Assembly (NCBI GenBank): GCA_001051155.2
Contig: JYIP02000011.1
Span: 372,001-436,000, forward strand
DNA length: 64,000 nt
Direction: 5' to 3'
Origin: Chrysoporthe austroafricana
Taxonomy: Eukaryota; Ascomycota; Sordariomycetes; Diaporthales; Cryphonectriaceae
Shown here: positions 43,699-55,040 of the stretch, piece by piece
Layout: each line of letters opens with the position of its first letter
Position numbering within the stretch: the first letter of the stretch is position 1
Program-made: the position numbers and the translations under genes
Notes under the pieces: generated by a model
What the model saw: only the letters and a program-made list of their open reading frames with translations
The model's database searches: none
Told to the model about the DNA's origin: nothing

Positions 43699-44139
43699 TG
43701 TTATAAACGCTATAGCAATCCTAAAATAATTATAGAGTTAAAAGGTTTATATTAATAAAAGCAGTACTAAATATCGCTTTGAATATCAAAATACTATTAC
43801 TGAAGGTCGCAATATTTATAAGCTAAAATAGCTATTAATAATAGGGTCTAATTAATACTTAAATTGATAACTGAAAAGCTATTACTATCTATCTAATAAA
43901 TATCTAATCCTTATATATTTAGCTTTTCAATCCTGGATCGCTAGCTTATTAAATAAGCTAATAAGCTTAGCTTATTAGCTTATTTAATAATCCAATAATC
44001 CTTATTTTATCTAACCTTAACCCTTGCTTATATAAGCATTTATTTGGCTTTGCAGCTAAGCCTGAAAATCTCGGCATTAAGTAAGCCGTTTTGAATAACT
44101 TTAATATTGCATTTTAATTTTGCATATTGGTTTATAATA
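43699..44139 (-). repeat. 3' LTR of A8
   Basis: It is 441 bp, tgttataaacgc...gtttataata, followed by the polypurine tract inverse ttatcccctttcctattgg. Palindromic module AAGCTAATAAGCTTAGCTTATT at about 43950-43985. Confidence 0.93.
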
Positions 44140-44527
44140 TTATCCCCTTTCCTATTGGTTAATATCCTTATTAATTTCTATAAGCTTCTTTAGTTCTCTT
44201 TATTTGTTTTATTATGCTTTCTTAATTAGAATATCGGGTAGGGTATAAAAGAATCGTTCGCTTAAGACCTAACGTCGCAATTTACTTTTGGAAGCAATTC
44301 TTTAGCATGCCGTCCAAATGCCTTCTTGTTCTTTTTGCAAGGGTCGCGGTATTCCCGTTTGCCAGGTTTCCAAGCGAGATTCTTCTTGTTATTCGGAATG
44401 CGTACGATTTAATCGTTCCCGTTACGACGTATTAAGCGTTACTTCTAACGATTTGCGCAAAATGGCTTGCTATTATCAAAAGCTAGAAAATAAACTGGAA
44501 GCGGCAGAGAAAAAGGTTTTTCGCTTG

Positions 44528-44946
44528 TATTATGAACGCTGCAGTAAATCCTAAGATATACTGTAGAGTCAAAGGGTTTATGCTAATAAGAGCGGTGCCA
44601 AATACAGCCTCGAGCTTTAGGATAGGTTCACTGAATATCGCAATATTTATAAGCCAATATGGCTATCAATAGTAAGGTCCAGTTAATACTTAAATTGACA
44701 ATTAAAGAATTATCTGTATACTTAGCCGGGGAACCCTTCTGGCCTTATATATTTAGTTCTTCAGTTTTGGCCTATAGTTGCCCAATAGGGCTTACTGCGG
44801 CTTACCGGGCCTTAGTAAGCTGGGCAGGGCTCTGATAACCCTAACCCTGGCTTATCTAATTCTTGCGGGGCATATACCCCTCCCGTTCCCTCGCTTGGCC
44901 TCGTATTAGAGTTTTATCCTTTTATCTTTTGTATTGGTTCGTAATA
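44528..44946 (-). repeat. 3' LTR of A9
   Basis: It is 419 bp, tattatgaacgctgcag...ttcgtaata. taaccctaaccc at 44836-44847. ttgacaatt at 44695-44703 is the R start on the minus strand (AATTGTCAA). Confidence 0.93.
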
Positions 44947-44964
44947 TTATCCCTTTTCTATCGG
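44947..44964 (-). other. Polypurine tract of A9
   Basis: ttatcccttttctatcgg on the plus strand, purine-rich on the element strand, directly next to the 3' LTR. The 5' leader of the accessory gene (44965-45139) follows, without a recognisable promoter. Confidence 0.65.
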
Positions 44965-45139
44965 TTATTATCCTTAATATCCTGTAAGTATCCCTGTTTG
45001 GCAGGCTTTTCGTCTTGCCTTCCTAATTAGGATATCTAGCAGAATCAGCAAACTTCGTAACCTTTCGTCTTCTTTTTCTTCCAAGAATCTTGCTCGTCTT
45101 AAGCGATTTTCCTTTATCGAATCCCAGGGGTACGAAATT

Positions 45140-45687
45140 ATGCCTTGTTCCCTCTGCCTTAAGGAAGGCCTATTGTGCCGTATAGTAGATAGGGTTAAGA
45201 GTTGTTCCAACTGTATTAAACGGGGACGTTCTTGTAACGCCGGCCGGATTTCGTTATCGTCTTGTAAGTTTTTTTTTTTTTTGACTTGCTCCTTCCTTTT
45301 CTTCTTCCTAATTTTGTCGTAGTATTACGAGTTACTAACGAGTTATCTCGGATCGATAGTCGCGAGATTAAGGAGGAGGGGCAGCTCTTCGAGCTCCAGA
45401 TTCGTATAACCGAATCGTTAGCTCGCCTTGCGCGGTTGAAGAAGTAACGCCGCTTTCTTCAGGAAAAGGGGATAAAACTGGTAAATCAAGGTCTGGAAGG
45501 GGAAGAGCGTAATTGCGTGGCCGTCGAAGTGCAAGCAGTAGTTTCTGAAGAATCTGCGGCTGCTGCTATAGATCCTTCCTTTAATAGTTTTGATTGGAAT
45601 TCCGTAAGCGTTAATAATTCCGTAATGGACTGGTTTGGGTTTTTGGACGAAAGTAATTCCCGTTCTGAACCAGGGCAGTTTTCTTAG
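45140..45687 (+). pseudogene. Accessory gene of A9 (type 1: Zn2Cys6 spacing, intron, coiled coil)
   Basis: Exon 1 is 45140-45263: MPCSLCLKEGLLCRIVDRVK, then SCSNCIKRGRSCNAGRIS. All six cysteines are present in the order CX2CX6CX8CX2CX6C, which fits the consensus of the fungal Zn2Cys6 binuclear cluster. The intron 45264-45322 restores the frame. Exon 2 (45323-45687) reads LRVTNELSRIDSREIKEE, LFELQIRITESLARLARLKK, stop (Gln in A6), RRFLQEKGIKLVNQGLEGEE, FNSFDWNSVSVNNSVMDWFG, and ends TAG. Total about 162 codons with one nonsense. A cluster followed by a coiled coil resembles the layout of GAL4-type regulators, but the Lys/Arg residues between the second and third Cys are replaced (LKEGLL), so DNA binding is doubtful. 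It is on the strand opposite to gag-pol. Confidence 0.8.
45264..45322 (+). other. Spliceosomal-type intron in A9 accessory gene
   Basis: 59 nt, GTAAGT donor, a pyrimidine-rich body, branch-like CTAAT at 45308-45312, acceptor GTCGTAG ten bases later. Exon 1 ends after one base of a codon and exon 2 completes it (t/ta), giving the LRVTN frame that A6 also has. Unspliced, the frame ends at TGA 45281-45283 or shifts. Confidence 0.75.
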
Positions 45688-45759
45688 CTGGGTATATATT
45701 TTCCTTTAAGTGCTTATTCTCTTTCGTTATTATCTGTCCCGGTAGTCGGCTAATGCTTA

Positions 45760-46960
45760 TAATGCGTTTCGTAAGTTAGTTCTTGGTTTCTATAAGTTTT
45801 CGTTTGCCAAGTAGTTTTTCTATTTAACGAGGTATTCAGGGTTATAATTTGGTCCGTAATGCTTGAAGATTCGTTCAACTTCGTATTCTGGTTCGTTACT
45901 TTTAACTTGGATAGTTTTATCTGTTTTAGTCGATTTTGGTATTGGTTTGAGAAATGAAATGTGAAATACCGGATGGATTCTTATTCTATAGGGTAATGCA
46001 AGTTCGAAATTGATATTTGAAACTTTTTTCAAAATCTTGAAAAGTCCCAATCTTTTATGATTTAACGAATGGGAAAGTCTTATTGTTTTAATATATTTTT
46101 TTCGTTAAGCAAAGTAGACTTTATTTCCTTCCTATAGGATTGGTCTTTTGATCCTTTTAGAATTAGCATATTTTATTATTCTTTCCTATATAAACTTTAG
46201 TTCTTTCTGAAATTCTTCCTGAATTTTTTTAATTCTTCTAATTCGTTTTTTTGCAGCTTTTGCGTTTGCTCCTGATATCTCGTCGTAATAGGCTATCGGA
46301 TTGTAGCTATAGAATGCGTAGAATAATAACTTTTTTATCGTACTTATATCTGTACTATTATATGCAAATTATATTAGTAGTAGGAAGTTAATTTAGTTAT
46401 CCTATTCGTAATTTATATAATATTGTAAGTATTGCTTGATAATCTGGTTAGTTCTTTCCATTTGCCTATCTGTTTATAAGTGAAAGGCTATGGATATTCT
46501 TTGTTATATTCCGAGTAGTTTTATAAGTAAGGTCCAGAAGTTTGATACGAACTTCCTGTTTCTGTCGGAAACGATTTCTTTTGGCATGCTATAATTAGTT
46601 ATAACCGTTCTCAAGAATGTATATGCGAGGTTTTCTGCCATGCTGCTTTCCTTATAAAGGAAGAAGTAAGCGTATTTGCTTAGTTTGCAAATTATTACTA
46701 AAATGCTATTATATTGCATTTTGGTTAAAAGTTCTTATAAAAGGGGTAGCTTGATAATGAAATCCTAGCTAATAGATTGCCAAACTGCTTTCGGGATAGG
46801 GAATGGTTAGAATAATCTATAGGGCTTATGATATTCGATCTTGTTCTTCTTGTAGCTATTGCATTCCCGTAAAATGTTTTCAATTCTTTATCTGAATCCT
46901 AATAAATTCTAGTATTTCTTGATTCTTTTATAAATGGATCTGATTCCTTAATAACTATAT
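45760..46960 (-). pseudogene. A9 integrase and chromodomain
   Basis: An open minus-strand stretch 46050-45820 gives LPYRIRIHPVFHISFLKPIP and chromodomain YEVERIFKHYGPNYNPEYLV, then KWKGY-type residues just below. The core, 46719-46504, is open for 71 residues with CKLSKYAYFFLYKESS and catalytic Asp in IVSDRNRKF. The HHCC domain is at about 46830-46960. Confidence 0.85.
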
Positions 46961-48420
46961 ACTAGTGCATTATATATGGTTTTGATATATTTGTCTTATT
47001 CCTTAATAGTTATATCTTCTAGCTTCTTTTGCTTACTATTAATTCTGATAATCGTATTGAATTCTTTTATTTCGTTTATAAGGCTGCTATTTTTGTCCTA
47101 TTTGAAGATATTCTGGAATTCTTTTGGCTTTGAATCTTAATAGTCTGATTGTTTGCTAAGCGCGTCTGCTCTGTTATTCTCAGATCTTTTGCAATAAATA
47201 ATTTTCAAATCGAATTACGAGAGGAATTCTGTTTATCTGATCTGTCGTTTATTCAAGGCCTTAATAGTTATGAATATTATCAGATTTTTGTAATCCGAAT
47301 GCATTATAATCTAATACTTGGTCCCGATCAGGTATCGTTATTATTTTTCGAATGCTTTAACGATTGCCATTAATTCTTTGTCCGGAATGCTGTAATTGAG
47401 TTCTGGGCCGTTTAATTTTTTTGAAAAGTTGCTTATAATCCTGAAGCGTTCCTAGTTATCTCGTTACCCGAATTATCCGTTTAATGCATAATCTGATATA
47501 TCGGTTTTTATTTCAAAGGGTTTCTCTAAGTCCGCTTTATAGAGGATAGGTTCTGATATAATTCGTTTTTTGATTTTGTCGAATGCTTTCTGTATTTTAG
47601 AGGTCTATCTGAATTTTCGGTTTTTCTTTATAAGGTCTATAAGGGGGTATGCGATCTTGCTATAATCTCGGATAAATTGTTAGTAGAAATTAGCGTATTC
47701 AAGAAATGCCTTGATATCCTTGACATTTCCCGGGATAGGCTATTCTCGTATTGCTTTAATTTTATTTTATTATATGCTAATCTGTCTTAATTCGATAATA
47801 TAGCCTAAATAATTAACTTTTTATTAATAGAAATAGCATTTGTTTAGTTCGATTAGAAATTTATTATTTTATAGCGTTTGGAATACTTCCCGTATATGCT
47901 GCTTGTATATCTCGAAGTTTTTGGAGAAAATTAGAATATTATCCAGATAAACGATAACAGTAATATTCAGAAACTTGCGCAGGATATAATTGATTATTTC
48001 TTGGAAAGATGCTAGCGCATTTGTAAGCCCAAAAGGTATAATTATATATTCGAAATGTCCGTAATGTATTCTGAAAGCTATTTTCCAGATATCGTTTTCC
48101 TTAATTCTGATATGATAGTATTTTTCTTTGAGATTAAGCGTAGTGAATTATTGGGTTCCAATTAGTCGATCTTTCATTTCGTTTGCTAGCGGCAATAAGT
48201 ATCGATTCTTGATAGTAATATCGTTAAGCTATTAGTAATCTATATAAAGTTGTAATTTACTATTCTTTTTGGGTACGAACAGGATAAGATATCCTGTTAG
48301 TAATTGCGATAGTCGTATATAGTTTCGCTTTAAGTTTTTGTCAATGTATTCCCTAAGCGTTTCGAATTTTGCTTTGTCAAGCCTGTAAATGGGGAAGAAT
48401 TTTGGCTGCATTCCTTCTTT
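46961..48420 (-). pseudogene. A9 RNase H and reverse transcriptase
   Basis: RNase H about 47150-47600 and RT 47640-48420 on the minus strand. The catalytic box reads VYLDNIL (about 47930-47950): one Asp kept, the second now Asn. The RT N-part LLAGYLILF...KKNSKLQLYIDY is at about 48230-48310. Upstream, 48420-48960 holds the protease-RT linker. Confidence 0.8.
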
Positions 48421-48959
48421 TAAAGGGATTTCGTAATTGTATGGGCTATGCTCTAGTAATCTTGTATCGAATTTCCCTTGCTATAGTTTCTTGAATTCGT
48501 AATACTCTTTTGGTATATTCTCGAGTATCGGTATTGGTCTTTCTTTATCTTTTGTAATCTGTAAGAATATAAGGTACTGTTATGCGTATTTTTTTTCGCT
48601 AGCTTTCCGTTTTTAGGGCTTCCGTATTTCTGGCAGTTTCGGATATTTATTAAGTGCCGAGCCAAACTGCTTTCTGGCATATTCGTACTGTAAGAGCTGT
48701 ATTTCTTTATAATTCTATAATCCGCATTTTTTCGTATTATTCCGTACTTGACTATATTTTTATTAGTCGATAGTTATTTGTAATCTTAATCCGTCCTTAA
48801 CTTTTGTCCGGAAGTTCAAAATGTCCGTAACTCTTCTTTATATCGTGGCTTATCTTTTAGCCTTAGGAATACTTATAAGCCTATTTGAGCGCGTTTCTCT
48901 TATACTATCTTTAATAATTAAGTTTCTTCCTCTATTAATAATTGCAACCTTTTCAGTAA

Positions 48960-49320
48960 GTACGGCTTATTTCTATAAAATCTGGCTAGTAGTTTAATCG
49001 ATTCGAGAGTTATGTTTCTTAAGCCAAAGTATTCTCAAGATCAATTTATGCTATGCCGTATTTGTAATATTAAAAGTAACGTTCGTCGTAAGGCTTTGGA
49101 TCGAGATAGGTAAATAATTAATTTCTATATCAATTATATTTTGGTTATACGCAACCGATTTTCTTTCTATAATATTAAGCTTATAGGAATCCTTTTTTTG
49201 TATTTAAAGGATTCGTTCCTTATTAACGACTTTTGGCGAGATGAAATTTCTTTGCGCGCTATTGTCCAATAATACGCTGTATTATTGCCCGTTAATATAT
49301 ACGTTTAAAATAATATGCTT
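48960..49320 (-). pseudogene. A9 aspartic protease
   Basis: Minus-strand YSVLLD-N-S-AQRNFISPKVVNK (about 49220-49285) is the retropepsin site with Ser-Gly changed to Asn-Ser. The Asp-Trp-x-Thr/Ser segment is near 48980-49000. The 106-residue plus-strand open frame 49241-49561 over this site is a shadow. Confidence 0.7.
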
Positions 49321-49329
49321 TTCATTTTT

Positions 49330-51420
49330 CCCGATAATAGCGTATAGGGATTTCGTAGTCCTGATCGGCTGTTATCCCTTTATAGGCAATCTTTCCTTTT
49401 TAGGGTTTCTTGGGCATTCCTTGCCGCTTGCTATACTAGCCTTTTTGCTTGGGCGTAGCCTTACTGCCGATTCTTTTCGGTCTTTTGCAGCCTATGCCAT
49501 TTTTTGGCCTTATTCTATATATATATGGAATATACCGTTATATAGTATTGTCCCTATATAATCTTTCTGTCGATATATATCCGTAAGCAGTTATCCGGTA
49601 GTCCAATATATGCATTATTATCTTTAATATACAAGACCTTTCTAAATCTTCCCTTTTCTTTTATAACGGGATGGATCAATTAGTCCTATTCTTTGAATAG
49701 GAACTAATCTTATTTGACTTTCTCGCTAAAATATGTTTGGCAATTATAGTAAACGCAGCTAATCCAGGCAAGTTCATAATAACGAGGGTATAAGTAACTG
49801 ATTCTTCCGTTTTTTTGGAATAAGCATTCGCTATTCTGAAATGGTATGCTTTAGAAGAATTCTTTTGTTATAAGCCTATAGATAATATATTCAATTTCCG
49901 TATATTTGGTTATCTATTCGCAATTTTGGCAGTCTTTTTGCTGGAAATGAGCTATTTTTTCTGATAATTCTTTATTGAAAGTTGGAATTGGTAAGTTATC
50001 CGGTTATCTATCGGGATATATTGATTTTTCGGCAGTATTGCTAGGTATTAGTAATTCTGGTTATGCGATACCGATTTCTTCTTTTATTATATTGCTCTAT
50101 CGTTATTCCAGATAGTAATTCAAAAAGTATTTCCCTAAGTCTTTCTTATTCTGTAAGGGTTTTTCGTTAAAATAATCGGAATCGCTATCTTGGATAACAG
50201 TATCGTAAAGTAGGCCCTTTCTGCCTATAGCGAATTATCGCTATTCCCGAAACTTGCGTAAGAACTATCCTGAACTTTCTTTTTCCGAAAGGTGCAATTT
50301 GCAATAATCTTAATAGCAGGTTATCCAGCTAAAGCTGCCGTAATCAGAGTCTTCTACTTGTTTCGGTAGGATGTTTTTGTCCAGCTAATTGGGTTCTTAT
50401 CGCTAAACGACGCTAAGCTATCTTTCTAAAACTGGCTTCTATTCTCGCTTTTTTTATTCTTGCCAGCAATTGCGAGCGATATAGCCTTTCTTACTGCAAT
50501 TATAATAAGTAACCTTTTTGCATTATTTACGTACAAGGGTATCTAGTTCTATAGGCTTAGCATGCATAATGCCTGAATAGGCCGTACTATTTTTGCCCTT
50601 ATATTAAAACTTGCGCTTCCCAGTATTTGGCTGATATTGCGGGATAATACTATAGTTTTTCTGCCGTTATTGCTATCGTTCGTACAGTCGGTTATCGATA
50701 CGGACTGCTTTATTAATGAACTCGCTAAGTTTTTCAGGTCGGTCTTCTTTATAGAATTCGTCTTTAATTTCTTCCTTAAATCTTGCATAATAAGTATCTA
50801 TAAGAAGATCGTTATCGTAATCGAAATAGGCAACGATTTGCCGGAATTTGGCTGTATAGTCCGCGGCTGAACCGGTTTATCGAAATATCTCTAATTGCCA
50901 TACCGCAATATGTCGTTCGTCCGGGTCTCCAAAAGTCTTAATAAGAGCTAATTCGAAATTAGCATAGCGCTAGAAAATACGTTTGGTTTTCTCTGAACGG
51001 AACTCTTTACTATTATCCAGATAATTGCGAAAGGTTAGCTCCCATTACTGGAAAGCCGTTCTTTCAAGGCAGCTTCTTGCGAAATCGATCTTGTCATAAG
51101 TAGTTCTGAACTGAATACCGTAATGCTTAAAATAAGCCTTGAATTGTATCAAGAAGGCTTGAAAGTCTTTTCGGGTACCTTTATAAGGGCCTGGCTTGTC
51201 GAGCTTGAAAGCCTTGGCCTGCTGGAAGGCATTGAGGCGGATAATTTCGTTCTTGACTTCCTCAAGCTATTAATATAGGGCTATATTTTGCTACTGGAAC
51301 TGTTCGTTAGTAAGGGCAACCGGTGCTTCTTCCTGAAAGGCTTGGATATTGGACGAAAACGGGGTCTGGGGCGCTATTATATCCTGGATATTGCTTAAAG
51401 GGTATATACTGAACCGATCT
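49330..51420 (-). pseudogene. A9 gag: capsid, zinc knuckle, His/Cys linker
   Basis: Minus strand: capsid (50950-51350) with KLDKPGPYKGTRKDFQAFLI and DKIDFARSCLERTAFQ, then RRTTYCGMAI-like and the gag block (about 50760-50860), knuckle YYNCSKKGYIARNCW (50470-50505), and linker with YPRYYELAWISCVYYNCQTY (49720-49790), the best preserved His/Cys motif. The knuckle-to-protease distance (1232 nt) again puts pol in the -1 frame. Confidence 0.8.
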
Positions 51421-51428
51421 TGAATAAA

Positions 51429-51437
51429 AGTTATCAA
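51429..51437 (-). other. Primer-binding site of A9 (subfamily A)
   Basis: agttatcaa on the plus strand, TTGATAACT on the element strand, two bases from the 5' LTR. The predicted RNA start in the 3' LTR is AATTGTCAA, pairing except for RIP-type or wobble positions. Confidence 0.55.
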
Positions 51438-51439
51438 AA

Positions 51440-51858
51440 TATTATGAACGCTGCAATAAATCCTAAAATATATTGTAGAGTTAAAGGGTTTATGCTAACA
51501 AGAGCAGTACCAAGTATAGCCTCGAGCTTTAAAACAGGTTTACTGAGTATCGCAATATTCATAAGCCAATATGGCTATTAATAGTAAGGTCCAGTTGATA
51601 TTTAGATTAACAATTGAAGAATTATCTGTATATTTAGCCGGGAAACCTTTCTGGCCTTATATATTTAGTTTTTCAGTTTTAGCCTATAGTTGCCCGATAG
51701 GGCTTATTGCGGCTTACCGGGCCTCAATAAGCTAAGCGGGGCCCTAATAACCTTAACCCTGGCTTATCTAATTCTTGCGGGGCATATACCCCCCCCGTTT
51801 CTTCGCTTGGCCTCGTATTAGGGTTTCATCCTTCTGTCTTTTGTATTGGTTCGTAACA
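51440..51858 (-). repeat. 5' LTR of A9
   Basis: It is 419 bp, tattatgaacgctgcaa...ttcgtaaca, with intact CA end. Every difference from the 3' LTR that I compared by eye in the first 120 bases is a transition. Confidence 0.93.
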
Positions 51859-52159
51859 GCTTGCGATATCAGAAGCGTATATAGTATAAGAAGATAATGC
51901 GGGCCGTTCGCCGGGAAATCGATAGTATAGAAGAGTTGGAAAGGCTAGAAGCCGAGGAGGCCGAAGAGGAGCGTTATAAAGCTAAGACCGAGCGTCGTAC
52001 TGTAAAGCTTTTCGTTCCTGAAGGTTCTTTTCCTAAAAGTTTCGATTTTGAAGCTGCCTTGCAATAGTTTGATTCTGAAGTTAATTGGTCCGTTATTATC
52101 CCGGAAATTAAGCCTGAAAACGCGGCTAGTTTTTCTAGTATTAACTATTTTTTTAATTA

Positions 52160-53620
52160 ATTAATAGATTTTCCTAACTGGTTATTCTTATTATCCCAAT
52201 ATTAAGCGTTAACTAGTAATAGCATTTTACTGTTTATAGTTTTGCTTGATTAGTCGCGAATTCTTTCTTATTAGTATAGGCTTATTTATATTAATATTAT
52301 AGCGGGTTTCCTAATTAGGCTATTTGACTGGTTAGTTCGTTTTACCGGGAGAGCTTTCGTATCCTGGTAATTGTTTTTTCCAGTAAACCTGAAATATTTG
52401 CTTCGCATTAGCTAAGTTTTCGATTGGTTCCTAATTGTTTTCGCTTGAATAGTATTCTTTCCATTTGATTAGGTATTCTTTATAATTTGTCGGTTTTCGA
52501 TACTTAAGAATTCGTTCGATTTCATATTCCGGTTCGTTGCTTTTAACTTGTGCTATATTGTCTATTTCGGCTATCCTGGGTACGGGTTCAAGAAGTGAAA
52601 TGTGGAAAACCGGGTAGATTTTCATTCCGTAAGGTAGTGCAAGTTCGAAATTGATATCTGAAGTTTTCTTTAAGATTTTGAATAGGCCAAGTTTCTTATA
52701 GTTCAGAGAGTACGAGAGTCTGGTCGTTTTAATATATTCTTTTCGCCGAACAAAGTAGACTTTATTTCCTTCCTATAAGATTAGTCCCTTAATTCTTCTG
52801 GAGTTGGCGTATTTCGTTATTCTTTCTTGTATAAACTTTAGTTCTTTCTGAAGTTCTTCTTGAACTTTCTTAATTCTCTTAATTCGTTTTTCCGCTGCTT
52901 TCGTATTTATTCCTGATAATTTGTCGTAATAAGCTATCGGATTATAGCTATAAAGCGTATAAAATGGTAATTTTTTCGTTATATTTGTATTTGCGCTATT
53001 ATAAGCGAATTATGCTAATAGCAATAAGTTAACCCAGTTATTTTATTCGTAATTTACGTAATGCTGTAAATATTATTTAATAATCTGGTTTGTTCGTTTT
53101 ATTTGCTTATTTATTTATAGGTAAAATATTATAAATATTTTCTGCTATGCTTTGAATAGCTTTATAAGTAAGGTCTAAAAGTTTAATACGAATTTCTTAT
53201 TTCTATTAGAGATAATTTCTTTAGGCATGCTATAATTAGCTATAATTGTTCTTAAAAACGTATATGCGAGATCTTTTGCCGTATTGCTTTCTTTATAAGG
53301 AATGAAATAAGCGTACTTGCTTAATTTGCAAACTATTATTAGGATACTATCGTATTGCATTTTAGTTAAAGGTTTTCGTAAGAAAGGTAGCTTAGTAATA
53401 AAATTTTAGTTAATGAATTGCCAAACCGCTTCTGGAATAGGGAATGGTTAGAGCAGTCTATAAGGCTTGTAATATTCAATTTTGTTCTTCTTGCAGCTAT
53501 TGCATTCTTATAGGATTTTTTCGATCCTTTTCCTAAAGCTTAAAAGGTTCCAATATCTTTTAATTCTTTCATACGTAGTTCTAATTCTTTAATAGCCGTA
53601 TGCTAATATGCTATACGTAT
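52160..53620 (-). pseudogene. A8 chromodomain and integrase
   Basis: Open minus-strand pieces: 52625-52431 (IYPVFHISLLEPVPRI, then chromodomain YEIERILKYRKPTNYKEYLI, KWKEYY) and 53360-53175 (CKLSKYAYFIPYKESN and catalytic Asp-position block IISNRNKKF, where Asp is now Asn). About 160 extra bases lie between the accessory stop and the chromodomain end (52165-52330) compared with A9. They show no motif. Confidence 0.8.
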
Positions 53621-53779
53621 TTTTAATATATTCGTTTTGTTTTTCAAGGGTTATATTTTCTAATTTTTTCTCGTTATTGCTAACTTTAATAATTATATCG
53701 AATTCTCTAGTTTCGTTTATTAGATTGCTATTTTTATCTTGTTAAAATATATTCTGAAATTCTCTGGGTTCTATATTTT

Positions 53780-55040
53780 AATAATCTAATTGCTTGCTAA
53801 ACGCATTTGCTCTGCTATTTTCGGATCCCTTATAATAAACGATTTTTAAGTCGAATTATAAAAGGAATTCTGCTTATTTAACTTACCGTTTATTCAAGAC
53901 TTTTATTATTATAAATATTATTAAGTTCTTATAATCTGAATGCATTATAATCTAGTATTTAGCCCCGATCAGATAGTATTGCTATTCTTTAAATGCCTTA
54001 ACAATCGCTATTAATTCTTTATCTGGAATGCTATAATTGAGTTCTGGGCCGTTTAACTTTTTTGAAAAGTTGCTTATAATCCTGAAATATTTCTAGTCGT
54101 TTCGTTAACCCAGTTATTTCCCGAATGCATATTCTGATATATCGGTTTCGATTTCAAATAGCTTATTTAGATTTGCTTTACAGAATATAAGTTCTAATAT
54201 AATCCGTTTCTTGATTTTGTCGAAAGCCTCTTGTATTTCTTATATTTATTCGAATTTCCGGTTTTTCTTAATAAAGTCCGTAAGGGAACGCGCGATTTTG
54301 CTATAATCCCGAATGAATTGCCGGTAAAAGTTAGCATAACCGAAAAATGCCTTAACTTCCTTAATTTTTTCTAATATAAGCCATTCTTTTATTGCTTAGA
54401 TTTTGTCTTTTTATATGCTAATCTTGCTTAATTCTATTATATAGCTTAAGTAATTAACCTTTTACTAATAGAAATAGCACTTATTTAATTCGATTAGAAA
54501 CTTATTATTTTATAATATCTGAAATACTTATCGTATATATTATTTATATAATTCGAAATTTCTTGAATAGATAAGGATATTATCGAAATAGACAATAATA
54601 ATAATATCCAAATATTCGCGGAAAATATCGTTAATTATTTCTTGGAAAGACGCAAGCGTATTAATTAATCCGAAAAGTAGGATTATATATTTAAAGTATC
54701 CATAGCGAGTCTTAAAGGCTATTTTCCAAATGTTATCTTCCTTAATTCGAATGTAATAATATCTTTCTTTGAAATCGAATGTAATAAACTAGTTTGCTCT
54801 TATCAATCGGTTTCGCATTTCTCTTATTAGAAATAAGGAATAGCGGTTTTTGATTGTAATGTCATTAAGCTATCGATAGTCCATATAAAATCGCAGTTTG
54901 CCGTTTTTCTTGGGCATAAATAAGATCGGGTATTTTACAAGTAATTATAATTTCCGTATATAGCCTCTCTTTAAATTCTTGTTAATATATTCTTTAAGTA
55001 TTTCGAGTTTTGCTTAATCGAGCTTATAAATAGGGTAATT
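53780..55040 (-). pseudogene. A8 RNase H and reverse transcriptase
   Basis: RNase H 53800-54190, RT 54250-55040 on the minus strand. The catalytic box is VYFDNIL near 54570-54600: first Asp kept, second Asn. The first RT Asp region lies at about 54760-54790 (FDFKE-like). Stops are common. Confidence 0.75.

Larger units (their letters stand above)
44528..51858 (-). mobile_element. Element A9: full-length chromovirus, minus strand, innermost insertion
   Basis: 7331 bp, LTRs 44528-44946 and 51440-51858 (both 419 bp), perfect duplication gcttg (44523-44527, 51859-51863) inside the A8 accessory gene. It is the least AT-rich large block of the window and the innermost of the nest. It shares LTR length, the GCTGCAG-type LTR end and the type 1 accessory gene with A6, so both belong to one subfamily. 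Confidence 0.95.
44318..52159 (+). pseudogene. Accessory gene of A8 (type 2), split by A9
   Basis: It runs from ATG 44318 to 44527 and, after removal of A9 and one TSD, continues in the same frame from 51864 to a stop near 52159: about 168 codons with only two internal stops. N-terminus MPSCSFCKGRGIPVC, then DSSCYSECVRFNRSRY: five of six cysteines of CX2CX7CX8CX3CX6C, the last changed to Tyr. Residues 48-110 form a coiled coil (YYQKLENKLEAAEKKVFRLR, KKIMRAVRREIDSIEELER). The acidic LEAEEAEEERYKAKTERR, Pro-Glu-Gly-Ser and Asn-Trp-Ser-Val-Ile blocks follow. This is the clearest type 2 protein. It lies opposite to A8 pol. Confidence 0.75.

Noticed and set aside
45269..45282. Frameshift at a T-run in the A9 accessory gene
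   Set aside because: The T-run is in an intron with proper splice sites, and splicing gives the expected frame.
49241..49561. 106-residue plus-strand open frame
   Set aside because: It lies exactly over the minus-strand protease of A9, and its counterparts in other copies (13071-13289, 31017-31202, 37816-38112) sit on the same site. It is open because Gln/Trp-type stops affect the coding strand.
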